DNA of 47,915 nucleotides from an uncultured Bacteroidales bacterium. Lineage in GTDB: Bacteria; Bacteroidota; Bacteroidia; Bacteroidales; Paludibacteraceae. The DNA is taken from positions 1 to 47,915 of the forward strand of contig CACZZL010000020.1 in NCBI GenBank assembly GCA_902785605.1. Direction: 5' to 3'. The notes beneath the pieces are model-generated. The model had not been told where the DNA came from, searched no databases, and saw nothing but the letters and a program-made list of their open reading frames with translations. Positions 23,539-32,374 of this stretch are shown in pieces. Position 1 is the stretch's first letter. Each line of letters opens with the position of its first letter. The position numbers and the translations under genes are program-made.

Positions 23539-23557
23539 CACGATATTTTGAAACACT

Positions 23558-23590
23558 ATGCCCGTATTGGGTCAATTTGTGATGTACTAA
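23558..23590 (+). CDS. Possible 10-residue leader peptide ORF
   Basis: ATG about 13 bases after the expected transcription start opens MPVLGQFVMY and stops 4 bases before the DUF2795 ATG. The position suits translational coupling or a leader peptide, but an ORF this short can occur by chance. There is no direct sign of translation. Confidence 0.25.
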   Translation: MPVLGQFVMY

Positions 23591-23594
23591 AGCT

Positions 23595-23822
23595 ATGTAT
23601 TGGACACTTGAATTAGCTTCGAAATTAGAGGATGCTCCATGGCCTGCAACCAAGGATGAATTGCTCGATTATGCCAACCGAATCGGAGTACCGACGGAGG
23701 TAATTGAGAATTTGGAAGAATTGGAAGACGACGACGAGGAGCAGTACGAGAGCATATTGGATATATGGCCTGATTATCCGACTCAGGATGAGGACTTCTT
23801 CTTTGATGAAGAGGAGTACTAA
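23595..23822 (+). CDS. DUF2795 domain protein, acidic small protein
   Basis: A 75-residue, strongly acidic protein (MYWTLELASKLEDAPWPATK at the start, then NRIGVPTEVIENLEELEDDD, and WPDYPTQDEDFFFDEEEY at the end). The helical middle matches DUF2795 and the protein is widely conserved in Bacteroidota; its function is unknown. It is the first gene after the promoter and lies 34 bases before the porP start, so it is probably co-transcribed with the T9SS genes. Confidence 0.85.
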   Translation: MYWTLELASKLEDAPWPATKDELLDYANRIGVPTEVIENLEELEDDDEEQYESILDIWPDYPTQDEDFFFDEEEY

Positions 23823-23832
23823 TGAGTCGTAT

Positions 23833-23853
23833 GTTGAAAGTTGAAATTGAAAG
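23833..23853 (+). repeat. GTTGAAA heptamer array (short) in the porP leader
   Basis: GTTGAAA, GTTGAAA, TTGAAAG, followed by AAATTGAAA that contains the porP TTG start codon. The array is degenerate, and this is the weakest member of the set. Confidence 0.5.
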
Positions 23854-23856
23854 AAA

Positions 23857-24822
23857 TTGAAACGATATATTGTTCTTTTGTTATGGCTGATGGCCGTGGT
23901 GACTGCGTCTGCGCAGTTTGACCCGCAAATGGGACAATATATGTATTTGCCGACAGCCTATAATCCCGCAGCGGTGGGAGAAGGCGGATTGATGAAGGTG
24001 GCAGGTATGCATCGCATGCAGTTTGTGAACATTACCAACGCACCAATGAGCACTTGGTTCAGTTTCAGTTCTCCTTTCGTGATCGGCAAAACAAGTCACG
24101 GAGCAGGCGTCCGGTTCTTGAACGACCGGTACGGCTTGTTCACCAACCAGGCTTTTTACGCGCAATACGCGTACAGGCATAAGTTAGGAAAAGGCTATCT
24201 GAGTGCCGGTGTGGACCTTGGATTTGTGAACGTGGGCTTCAAAGGAGACTCCATCAACCTCAGCAAAATGGGGGATGATTATCACGAAGCCAACGATGAA
24301 GCCCTTCCGACGGGCAGTAAGTCGGATATGAAATTTGACATAGGTGTGGGGTTGTATTACAGCACCCCGACGTGGTGGGTAGGCGCCAGCTACAGCCACC
24401 TGACGCGTCCCGTGATGGACTGGAGTGACGGTACGGACGGAGCGAAGAAGGAAATGAGACTGGTCGGCACCATGTATATCGTGGGCGGATACCACTTCCG
24501 GTTGAAAAACTACCGGGATTGGATGCTGACCCCCAGCGCAATGGTGATGAGCGACTTCACCAGTTGGGATATCAACCTGACGCTAATGTGCGATTACAAG
24601 GACCGATACCGCTGGGGACTCGGCTACCGCATCGCTGGAAGTGTGAATATATTGTTGGGAATTGACATTATCTCCGGACTGCAGTTAGGATACAGTTGCG
24701 AACTGCCGACTAACAAACTGATGCTGGAGAGCTATGGAAGCCACGAGATATACTTGGCGTACGGATTTGATATCCTGAAGCCCAAACGAACGAATAAATA
24801 TAAATCAATACGATACTTGTAG
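23857..24822 (+). CDS. porP: PorP/SprF family T9SS outer-membrane protein (TTG start)
   Basis: A 321-residue outer-membrane beta-barrel protein. FDPQMGQYMYLPTAYNPAAV after the signal peptide (KRYIVLLLWLMAVVTASAQ) is typical; the barrel continues with alternating strands and ends in a Lys/Arg-rich tail. PorP/SprF proteins hold T9SS components or substrates at the outer membrane. The only usable start is TTG at 23857: an in-frame TGA lies at 23848 and no ATG follows before the signal peptide. The leader around it consists of GTTGAAA-like repeats. gldK begins 4 bases after the stop. Confidence 0.9.
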   Translation: MKRYIVLLLWLMAVVTASAQFDPQMGQYMYLPTAYNPAAVGEGGLMKVAGMHRMQFVNITNAPMSTWFSFSSPFVIGKTSHGAGVRFLNDRYGLFTNQAFYAQYAYRHKLGKGYLSAGVDLGFVNVGFKGDSINLSKMGDDYHEANDEALPTGSKSDMKFDIGVGLYYSTPTWWVGASYSHLTRPVMDWSDGTDGAKKEMRLVGTMYIVGGYHFRLKNYRDWMLTPSAMVMSDFTSWDINLTLMCDYKDRYRWGLGYRIAGSVNILLGIDIISGLQLGYSCELPTNKLMLESYGSHEIYLAYGFDILKPKRTNKYKSIRYL

Positions 24823-24826
24823 TATT

Positions 24827-26173
24827 ATGAAAGTAAAGAAACTTTTGCCATTAATCGCGTTGTCGATCATGGTAGCTAGTTGCAACAGACCGGCTGGTGA
24901 ACTCGTAGGCTCGTACAGAGCAACGAATTTTAGGGAAGCTAATCCCTATGGTATGTTGTTTATCAAGAAAGGTTCCTTCATGATGGGTGCCAACACGCAA
25001 TCCGCTGTCTTCGAGCAGCCGGATAACGTGCTGATGGTAACGGTGGATGCGTTCTGGATGGACGAGACCGAGATTACCAACAGTGAGTACCATCAGTTCG
25101 TAGACTGGGTTCGTGACTCGGTAGCAATGACTTACCTGGTTGCAGCCGGTATGACGGATTTTGCGATTCAACCGAAGGACGAGGATTTCGACGAAACGAA
25201 CTTTGCCCTGAACTGGAACAAGCGAGTTCCTTGGAAGAGCAAAGACGAGGAGGTTGTTGATGCATTGGCTCCGATGTACTATTCGGACGGTCAACTCAAC
25301 ACCAACCATCTCCATTATCGTTACTGCTGGGTGAATATGGACGAGGCTCTGCCGCAACGTAACAAGTTCGACGTGGCTACCAGTACCTATCCTCCCGGAG
25401 CAACAGCACGTGTAGATACGTTCTGGGTAAACGAGAACGGCGAGATCAAAGACTCGACGATTATTCGTCAGTTGAGAGAGCCGAAGGATCTGCTCACCAC
25501 CAAGATCATCTGTATCTATCCGGATACCTTGGTTTGGGCACGTGACTTCCAGTTCTCGTATAACGACCCGCTGCTGCACATGTATTTCAAGCACCCGGCC
25601 TACGGAGATTACCCTGTAGTAGGTGTGACTTGGGAGCAGGCTCATGCGTTCTGTAACTGGCGTACCGCATACTTCAACCGCTATGCAACCATGGAGGCAA
25701 ACGAATACCGTCTGCCGACAGAGGCACAGTGGGAGTACGCAGCCCGTGGCGGTCGTAAGATGGCGATGTATCCATGGGGTGGTAACTACGCACGTGATGG
25801 CAAAGGTTGTTTCTTTGCTAACTTCAAACCGTACCGTGGTGCATACAACGATGATACCGGTACGACCACTATGAAGGTAGCTCAGTTCCGTCCGAATGAC
25901 TTCGGTCTGTTTGATATGGCAGGTAACGTAGCAGAGTGGACCAACTCGGCTTATCAGCCGTCGGCTAATGCGTATGTACACGACCTCAACCCGGACTATA
26001 ACTACATGGCTCGTAAAGCCGATCCGGACATCTTGAAACGTAAAGTTGTTCGTGGCGGTAGCTGGAAAGATATCAGTTACTTCATGCAGTGTGGTGTTCG
26101 TACGTACGAGTATCAGTACGAGAGCCGTCCGTACATCGGATTCCGTTGCGTCCGCGCGTACATAGGCGATTAA
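24827..26173 (+). CDS. gldK: T9SS lipoprotein GldK/PorK
   Basis: A 448-residue lipoprotein (signal ending SIMVASC) that forms, with GldN, the periplasmic ring attached to the outer membrane. The fold is that of formylglycine-generating enzyme: GSFMMGANTQ, VDAFWMDETEITNSEYHQFV, YRLPTEAQWEYAARGG, DMAGNVAEWTNS, VVRGGSWKD and YIGFRCVRA. This domain is taken to be structural here. It lies between porP and gldL in the usual Bacteroidota order. Confidence 0.95.
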   Translation: MKVKKLLPLIALSIMVASCNRPAGELVGSYRATNFREANPYGMLFIKKGSFMMGANTQSAVFEQPDNVLMVTVDAFWMDETEITNSEYHQFVDWVRDSVAMTYLVAAGMTDFAIQPKDEDFDETNFALNWNKRVPWKSKDEEVVDALAPMYYSDGQLNTNHLHYRYCWVNMDEALPQRNKFDVATSTYPPGATARVDTFWVNENGEIKDSTIIRQLREPKDLLTTKIICIYPDTLVWARDFQFSYNDPLLHMYFKHPAYGDYPVVGVTWEQAHAFCNWRTAYFNRYATMEANEYRLPTEAQWEYAARGGRKMAMYPWGGNYARDGKGCFFANFKPYRGAYNDDTGTTTMKVAQFRPNDFGLFDMAGNVAEWTNSAYQPSANAYVHDLNPDYNYMARKADPDILKRKVVRGGSWKDISYFMQCGVRTYEYQYESRPYIGFRCVRAYIGD

Positions 26174-26220
26174 TATAGACAACAAACAATATTTACTCTA
26201 ACTATAAAGTTATAAAAATT

Positions 26221-27156
26221 ATGGCTACAGAAAAAGCTCCCAAAGGCCCTTGGGCAAAATTTATGCATTGGTATGGGTCCTACAATGGTAAAAACATCGT
26301 TAACATTATCTATTCCGTAGGTGCATCCGTCGTTATTATCGGTGCATTGTTTAAGATTCTTCACTGGCCGGGCGCAAGTACAGTGCTTATGATCGGTATG
26401 TTTACCGAGGCATTCTTGTTCATCATCGGTGCATTGGATCACCCGCATCCTGAGTTCCATTGGGAGAACGTATTCCCGCAATTGTTAGAGTTCGGTACAG
26501 AACCTGGATTGCTTGAGGAGAAATCGCATCAGGCTCGTCCTACTCTGTTAGGCGCAGGTGTCGCTGGTGGTGCTCCTTTGTCCGGTATCGCAGCTCCCGC
26601 AGCTCCCGCAGCTCCCGCTGCTGCTCCGGCTGAACCCGCTAAACTGCAGAGTCTCAAAGAAGATGAGATGAAGGCTCTCAAAGAGGGTATGGCTGAATTG
26701 GCTAAGACTGCTACGCAGTTTGCAGAATTGGGCAAGGTGGCTGACAAGGGCGTTAAACTGGGTGAGAAAATGGCTGCTGCTGAGCAGGCTGCTGAGATCT
26801 ATGCAAGCAAGATTTCTGCTGCCGGTACTGCAACGGATTCGTATGCTGCTGCAACCGCTAACCTGGCACAAAACTATGCATTGATCAGCAACGATATCGC
26901 CAATGTGGCAGAGCAGACTCGCGCATACAAGCAGAGTGTCAACGAAGTAGGTCAGAAACTGGCTTCGCTCAACTCTGTATATGAGCTGCAACTGCAGGCT
27001 GTAAACGCTCAGGTAGAGGCTCAGAAGCATGTAGCAGCAGCTACGAAAGAGGCAGCTGACGCTCAACTCGCTTTCGCTAATGGTGCTAAACAGCTCCAGA
27101 AACAGGTAACTGACCTGAACGGTATCTATGGTAACATGCTCAATGCGCTTGCATAA
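26221..27156 (+). CDS. gldL: T9SS/gliding motor inner-membrane subunit GldL/PorL
   Basis: A 311-residue inner-membrane protein. Two hydrophobic helices at about residues 26-44 and 52-72 carry Glu63 in FTEAFLFIIG, the position of the conserved membrane glutamate of the GldL-GldM proton-driven motor. ILHWPGAS between the helices is a family signature. An Ala/Pro-rich linker (AAPAAPAAPAAAPAEPA, near residue 125) leads to a long Ala-rich helical cytoplasmic tail. It works with GldM to power secretion. Confidence 0.95.
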   Translation: MATEKAPKGPWAKFMHWYGSYNGKNIVNIIYSVGASVVIIGALFKILHWPGASTVLMIGMFTEAFLFIIGALDHPHPEFHWENVFPQLLEFGTEPGLLEEKSHQARPTLLGAGVAGGAPLSGIAAPAAPAAPAAAPAEPAKLQSLKEDEMKALKEGMAELAKTATQFAELGKVADKGVKLGEKMAAAEQAAEIYASKISAAGTATDSYAAATANLAQNYALISNDIANVAEQTRAYKQSVNEVGQKLASLNSVYELQLQAVNAQVEAQKHVAAATKEAADAQLAFANGAKQLQKQVTDLNGIYGNMLNALA

Positions 27157-27206
27157 GCATTTGGTAATTAAGTAAATAAAGTAAAATCCTATAAAACACT
27201 TCAGAA

Positions 27207-28790
27207 ATGGGTGGAGCAAAAAACTGTCCGGAAACCCCGAGACAACGAATGATAGGTATGATGTACTTGGTGCTCACCGCCATGTTGGCGTTGAACGTCA
27301 GTACGGATATCTTGAAGGCCTTCGAACTGGTGGACAAGAGCTTACACACGACGATGGAAACAACGGAAGCGCGTAATAAGTCGATTTTGCACGACTTCCG
27401 CTTGGATAGCATCGACAACCCGGAGAAAAACGGTCCGTGGTATGTGAAAACGCTCGAGTTGATGTCGCAGTCTGACAGTTTGTACAATTACATTCAGGAC
27501 TTCAAGTATAATATTGCTTGCAAAACAGATGGTCAATCCACTGTAGATAAGCAGATTAAAGCGGATAGCGCTATTGTAACGAACTCCAAGGATATACGTA
27601 GTTTGAAAGGTAGTGACAACCGTGATGTGGCTACTCACTACGCATTACCCGATGGTGATAACAAGCCGGGTTTGGTGTTGAGAAGCAAAATCGAGGCATA
27701 TCGTGAGTACCTGATTAGTCTGGATACCACGAGACGTGCTGAGTTCTCGATGATGTTTACCACCGATACGGTGACGGAGAAAGATGGTGACAGAACTCCT
27801 TGGGAGGAGCAGATGTTCCATGACATGCCTTCCGGCGCATCGCTCGTATTGTTGACCAAACTGCAGAACGATATCCGTAATGCGGAGAACATTATGATTC
27901 AGCACCTCCGTCGTCAAACGGATGCCGGTGACTTGCGTGTAAACAAACTGAGCGCGTATGTCATCCCGAGTTCGAGAAACGTGGTGCGTGGTGGTAAATA
28001 CTCTGCACAGATCATCTTGGCTGCGATCGACTCAACGCAAACACCGGAGTACTATGTAAATGGTGAGCGTATCAACGATCAAGGTATCTACGAAGTAGCT
28101 GCTTCGAGTGAAGGTACGAAGAAGTACAATGGCTGGATTTCTTATCTCAACCCGGCTACGAACCAAATGGAAAAACTGCCTTTCGAAAGCGAGTATAGTG
28201 TGATGGCACCGTCTGTGACCATTTCGAATACCGAAATGAACGTTATGTACCGTGGTTATGACAACAAATTCTCGATTTCTGTACCGGGTGTAACACCGGA
28301 TAAAATCCGCGTGTCTGTGAATGGCGCTTCTACACGTCAGCAAGGCGGTCTGTGGCTCATCAAACCGGGTGACGCGAAGTCCGTAACGATTGCTGTATCG
28401 GCTGAGATTGATGGAAAGATGCAGTCCATGGGTTCGCAAACCTACGACGTAAGACCGTTGCCGAAACCGCGTGGTTCGCTGAAAGTGGGTGACAATGAGT
28501 ACAATGGTGAGAAGTCGATCCCGCGTAGTGCGCTGATGAATGCGAACGCTGTAGTACATGCATCGTATGGACAGGATCAAACGCTGAACTTGAAGTTTAC
28601 CGTAAACAGCTTTAGAGCAAACATCAATGGTATCATGACTTCGTCCAACGGTAACAAGTTCTCGAAAGATCAAATGGATCGTATCGGCAAGCTCAAACCG
28701 GGTATGGCTGTGATCCTCACGGATATCCGTGTAAAGGGCCCGGATGGTAAGGAAATACCATTGGCACCGGTATCTTTGATATTGAACTAA
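27207..28790 (+). CDS. gldM: T9SS/gliding motor subunit GldM/PorM
   Basis: A 527-residue protein with one N-terminal transmembrane helix (MMYLVLTAMLALNVSTDILK) and a large periplasmic part built of a helical bundle followed by beta-sandwich domains. The N-terminus NCPETPRQRMIGMMYLVLTA is characteristic. It spans the periplasm to transmit motor movement to the GldK/GldN ring. It is placed directly after gldL, with gldN 10 bases downstream. Confidence 0.96.
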   Translation: MGGAKNCPETPRQRMIGMMYLVLTAMLALNVSTDILKAFELVDKSLHTTMETTEARNKSILHDFRLDSIDNPEKNGPWYVKTLELMSQSDSLYNYIQDFKYNIACKTDGQSTVDKQIKADSAIVTNSKDIRSLKGSDNRDVATHYALPDGDNKPGLVLRSKIEAYREYLISLDTTRRAEFSMMFTTDTVTEKDGDRTPWEEQMFHDMPSGASLVLLTKLQNDIRNAENIMIQHLRRQTDAGDLRVNKLSAYVIPSSRNVVRGGKYSAQIILAAIDSTQTPEYYVNGERINDQGIYEVAASSEGTKKYNGWISYLNPATNQMEKLPFESEYSVMAPSVTISNTEMNVMYRGYDNKFSISVPGVTPDKIRVSVNGASTRQQGGLWLIKPGDAKSVTIAVSAEIDGKMQSMGSQTYDVRPLPKPRGSLKVGDNEYNGEKSIPRSALMNANAVVHASYGQDQTLNLKFTVNSFRANINGIMTSSNGNKFSKDQMDRIGKLKPGMAVILTDIRVKGPDGKEIPLAPVSLILN

Positions 28791-28800
28791 TGCAAATATT

Positions 28801-29766
28801 ATGATGAAGAAGCTTAGTATTATTGCTTGCGCATTGTTGTTTGTGTTGACAGCACAAGCGCAGCACAAAGTTATCTCATTCTTTGATGAGATGGGTACGG
28901 CTCGTATCCGCACGGAGGAGTTCTCGCAGGCGCATGATACGATAGTTATGGTGGATCACCGTATTGATGATATCATCTGGTCTCGCTATGTGTATCGTAT
29001 TATCGATATGCGTTACAAGCAGAACTATCAGCTGTATTTCCCGACGAAGGCAGATGATCCGGACTACCGTAACCTGTTCCAGGTGATTACGGACGCAGTG
29101 GTAGACGGTCTGGCTATCTATGAGAAGAATGTAGAGTCTATTAAGCCGGAGTTTAGAGATGCGGATAAGAATCCGAAACAACCGATTGAGCGTAAGTCCA
29201 TTCCGTTCTTGTTCATGATTGACGACCCGACGGAGGACCACTCGGATGACCTCACCTACAACGACATTTCGTCGTCTGACGCTATGTTGGTTCACTATGA
29301 TAGTGTGAATGATATCTTGTCGTCGCACTACTACAAGTTTGAGCCGACCGTTCGTAACCAACTGAAATATCTGATTCAAGAGGTGACGTTCTTCGACAAG
29401 CATACCTCTCGTATGCACACGAAGATCATGGCCATTGCGCCTTTGCATTCCGACAAGATCTCTTTGCGCGACAGTTCGAATGTGATCATGTCTCTGAACC
29501 AGTCCATCATGTTCTGGGTTCCGTTTGATGCATTGCGTCCGTATCTGGCTATGCAGTATATGATCCCGAACCGCAACGAGACCAAGCATGTGACCTTTGA
29601 CGAGTTCTTCCAGAAACGTTTGTTCTCTTCCTACATCGTAGGTGAAGGTAACATGTACAACCGTTGGATTCCGGACTACGAGGGTGATCCTGAAAAGATC
29701 AAGCAAGAGCAGGAACGAATAGCGACTGAATTGCTGAACTTCGAACAAGACCTCTGGGAATATTAA
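28801..29766 (+). CDS. gldN: T9SS ring protein GldN/PorN
   Basis: A 321-residue periplasmic protein with a cleaved signal peptide (CALLFVLTAQAQ). VDHRIDDIIWSRYVYRIIDM and FPTKADDPDYRNLFQVITD are GldN motifs, followed by a long segment ending YNRWIPDYEGDPEKIKQEQ. It partners GldK in the outer-membrane-associated ring. The stop codon is immediately followed by the ftsX ATG with no gap. Confidence 0.95.
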   Translation: MMKKLSIIACALLFVLTAQAQHKVISFFDEMGTARIRTEEFSQAHDTIVMVDHRIDDIIWSRYVYRIIDMRYKQNYQLYFPTKADDPDYRNLFQVITDAVVDGLAIYEKNVESIKPEFRDADKNPKQPIERKSIPFLFMIDDPTEDHSDDLTYNDISSSDAMLVHYDSVNDILSSHYYKFEPTVRNQLKYLIQEVTFFDKHTSRMHTKIMAIAPLHSDKISLRDSSNVIMSLNQSIMFWVPFDALRPYLAMQYMIPNRNETKHVTFDEFFQKRLFSSYIVGEGNMYNRWIPDYEGDPEKIKQEQERIATELLNFEQDLWEY

Positions 29767-30627
29767 ATGCGCAAACATCGATTTCGTAATTCCTATTTAA
29801 CAGCATCGGTGAGTGTGTCATTGGTGCTGTGCCTAATAGGCTTGGAATGTGTGCTCCTGCTGTCAGCAGGAGCGCTTCTTACGCGCATGCGTGAGAACAT
29901 GACCGTCACAGCTGTGCTGACGCAAGATGCGGACAGTACACAGTGTGCACGATTGGAGGCTGTGTTAGAAGCCGGAGGACACTGCAGCAGTTTTGCTTAT
30001 GTGTCGAAAGAGCAGGCTTTGCAGGAGCACATCGCTTCGTTAGGCGAGGACCCGAGTGCTTTCTTGGGTTATAACCCGCTTTCTGCCAGCTATGAGATTC
30101 ATCCGACCGATGCCTACAGCCATCCGGATAGTCTGGCTCTGTTGGCAGAGCAGTTAGAGAGCATGCCCTATGTCAGCGAAGTGATCTATCACCGCGATCT
30201 GGCGGACTTGATGAGTCGCAATGTGCATGACATCACGTTGGTGCTGCTCATCGTGGCCCTGGTGCTGCTGTTGGTGTCCATGGTACTGATCGTGAATACC
30301 ATTCGTCTGCAGATCTATTCGAAGCGTTTCATCATCAACACCATGACCCTGGTCGGCGCCACCTCTTGGGTTATTCGCCGTCCGTTCGTGTTGCGTAACA
30401 TGCTCATGGGCCTGATAGCCGGATTGGTGGCATTGGCGGTATTGAGCGGCGTGATCTACTACGTGGACTTCCAACTCGGTGTTCTTCTATTCCCGCTTAC
30501 GTGGCAGAACATCACGTTCGTATCGGCTGTGGTGCTGTGCTCCGGCTTGCTGATCACGCTGTTCGCTTCGCTGATCGCAACGGGTAAGTATATCCGCATG
30601 GATAACAATTCGCTGTACGAGATTTAA
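29767..30627 (+). CDS. ftsX: Cell division protein FtsX
   Basis: A 286-residue ABC-transporter-like membrane protein. One N-terminal helix, an extracytoplasmic domain (about residues 45-150, including ATLDA-like SKEQALQEHIASLGEDPSAF) and three C-terminal helices (VLLIVALVLLLVSMVLIVNT onward) give the FtsX layout. LVGATSWVIRRPFVLRNMLM matches the family's cytoplasmic loop. With FtsE it activates septal cell-wall hydrolases. It abuts gldN and precedes the DUF3098 gene, an arrangement common in Bacteroidota. Confidence 0.92.
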   Translation: MRKHRFRNSYLTASVSVSLVLCLIGLECVLLLSAGALLTRMRENMTVTAVLTQDADSTQCARLEAVLEAGGHCSSFAYVSKEQALQEHIASLGEDPSAFLGYNPLSASYEIHPTDAYSHPDSLALLAEQLESMPYVSEVIYHRDLADLMSRNVHDITLVLLIVALVLLLVSMVLIVNTIRLQIYSKRFIINTMTLVGATSWVIRRPFVLRNMLMGLIAGLVALAVLSGVIYYVDFQLGVLLFPLTWQNITFVSAVVLCSGLLITLFASLIATGKYIRMDNNSLYEI

Positions 30628-30642
30628 AATTTTCAATACAAA

Positions 30643-30858
30643 ATGAAACAGTTACCATTACTGAATATCATCCTCATCGCGGTGGCGTTCGTCATCATTA
30701 TTGTCGGTTTCGCATTAATGGTGGGTGAACCGTCCGGTGCTACGGAGTTCAATCCCGATATCTTCTCCTTCCGTCGAATCACGGTAGGGCCGATGATCTC
30801 GCTCTTCGGCTTTGTGTTCATGCTTTTTGCCATCCTTTTCCGTCGTAAGAAGAAATGA
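30643..30858 (+). CDS. DUF3098 small membrane protein
   Basis: A 71-residue protein with two hydrophobic helices ([18 protein letters not shown] and [15 protein letters not shown]) and a basic C-terminus [23 protein letters not shown] between them is the DUF3098 core. Its function is unknown; it regularly sits between ftsX and uppP in Bacteroidota. It overlaps uppP by ATGA. Confidence 0.9.
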   Translation: MKQLPLLNIILIAVAFVIIIVGFALMVGEPSGATEFNPDIFSFRRITVGPMISLFGFVFMLFAILFRRKKK

Positions 30859-31661
30859 GTTGGTACGAGGCATTGATATTAGGCATCGTGCAGGGACTGA
30901 CGGAGTTTCTGCCGGTTTCCTCGTCCGGTCACCTGGAGATCGGACAAGCCCTGTTGGGCACAGCAGGTGAGGAGAACCTGACCTTCGCTGTCATCGTGCA
31001 TGCAGCCACCGTGCTCTCCACACTGGTCATCCTGTGGTACGAGGTGGCGCGTCTGTTCAAAGGGACGTTTACTACGCTGCAGTGGAATGCAGAGAAGGAC
31101 TACGTAGCTAAGATCTTCGTGTCCATGATTCCGGTGTTCATCGTCGGTATGTTCTTCAAAGATCAGGTCGAGTCCTTCTTCGGCAACGGTTTGTTGTTAG
31201 TGGGTATCTGCCTGCTGATCACGGCCCTGTTACTCGCCTTGAGCGAATACCTGCAGAAGAAACGTCAGAACGCAGGCCATGAGGTGGGGTATAAGGATGC
31301 TATCATCATCGGTATTGCACAGGCTTGTGCTGTGCTGCCCGGTCTGAGCCGCTCCGGTACAACGATTGCTACCGGTCTGCTCTGCGGGGTGAAGAAGGAG
31401 AGCGTAGCACAGTTCTCGTTCCTCATGGTGCTGATTCCTATCATGGGCGAGGCCTTCCTCGATGTGCTCAAGTTCGCCAAAGGGGAAATGGTCAGCGACC
31501 TGGGTGTTGTGCCCGCATTAGTGGGGTTCTTCGCCGCTTTCCTGACCGGTTGTTTTGCTTGCCGTTTCATGATCGAGATCGTACGCCGTCAACGCTTGGT
31601 ATGGTTCGCTCTGTACTGCGCTATAGTCGGCTCGGTAGCTATTTTTGCGGAAGTGTTCTGA
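30855..31661 (+). CDS. uppP: Undecaprenyl-diphosphatase
   Basis: A 268-residue polytopic membrane enzyme that recycles undecaprenyl diphosphate to the monophosphate for cell-wall synthesis. The two active-site regions are present: [16 protein letters not shown] near the N-terminus and [15 protein letters not shown] in the second half. The length is normal. It lies within a tight run of housekeeping genes; truB starts 1 base after its stop. Confidence 0.96.
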   Translation: MSWYEALILGIVQGLTEFLPVSSSGHLEIGQALLGTAGEENLTFAVIVHAATVLSTLVILWYEVARLFKGTFTTLQWNAEKDYVAKIFVSMIPVFIVGMFFKDQVESFFGNGLLLVGICLLITALLLALSEYLQKKRQNAGHEVGYKDAIIIGIAQACAVLPGLSRSGTTIATGLLCGVKKESVAQFSFLMVLIPIMGEAFLDVLKFAKGEMVSDLGVVPALVGFFAAFLTGCFACRFMIEIVRRQRLVWFALYCAIVGSVAIFAEVF

Positions 31662-31662
31662 T

Positions 31663-32373
31663 ATGTGGGATTTTGAGCAAGGGGAAGTACTGGCGTTTGA
31701 CAAACCGCTCCATTGGACATCGTTTGATGTGGTGGCCAAAGTGCGGTGGAATCTGTGCCAAAAGATAGGAAAGAAGAAACTGAAAGTCGGTCATACCGGC
31801 ACCTTGGATCCCTTGGCTACGGGCGTGGTGATCGTCTGTACCGGCAAGAAAACGAAACTGATAGACCAACTTCAGTACGATGTAAAGGAGTATATCGCGA
31901 CCTTGCAATTAGGCGCAACGACCCCTTCCTACGATCTGGAGAAAGAGATAGATGCGACCTATCCGACTGCGCATATAACGCGCGAACTAATTGAACAAAC
32001 GATTCCGCAGTTCCTGGGTGAACAATGGCAAGTGCCGCCTATGTTCTCCGCGGTGCAGATCAACGGCAAACGTGCCTATGAACTGGCCCGCAAAGGCGAA
32101 ACGGTGGAACTCAAACCTAAGCTGCTGCTGATTGATGAGATAGAGGTGCTGTCGTTCGATGCTGAGACCATGCAATTGACCATCCGCGTCGTGTGCTCCA
32201 AAGGGACTTACATCCGGGCCTTGGCACGTGACATCGGCGAACGACTGAACTCCGGGGCGCACCTGATCGCCCTCCGCCGAACACGAGTAGGCAACACCCG
32301 CGTGGAGGACTGCTTGACAATAGAACAATTTTTAGAGAAACTGAACGAATACAGATATGTACAAATCGAATGA
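31663..32373 (+). CDS. truB: tRNA pseudouridine(55) synthase
   Basis: A 236-residue enzyme that forms pseudouridine 55 in the tRNA T-loop. LAFDKPLHWTSFDVV, then KVGHTGTLDPLATGVVIV with catalytic Asp49, YIATLQLGATTPSYD and SKGTYIRALARDIGE are the TruB motifs. The start at 31663 (MWDFEQGEVLAFDKP) is chosen because it lies 1 base after the uppP stop; the frame is open further upstream. It is followed by queA after the same TGATATG pattern. Confidence 0.95.
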   Translation: MWDFEQGEVLAFDKPLHWTSFDVVAKVRWNLCQKIGKKKLKVGHTGTLDPLATGVVIVCTGKKTKLIDQLQYDVKEYIATLQLGATTPSYDLEKEIDATYPTAHITRELIEQTIPQFLGEQWQVPPMFSAVQINGKRAYELARKGETVELKPKLLLIDEIEVLSFDAETMQLTIRVVCSKGTYIRALARDIGERLNSGAHLIALRRTRVGNTRVEDCLTIEQFLEKLNEYRYVQIE

Positions 32374-32374
32374 T

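Noticed and set aside
24851-26185. A 444-codon minus-strand open frame opposite gldK
   Set aside because: Antisense to a clear GldK with no recognisable protein features; a by-product of codon bias.
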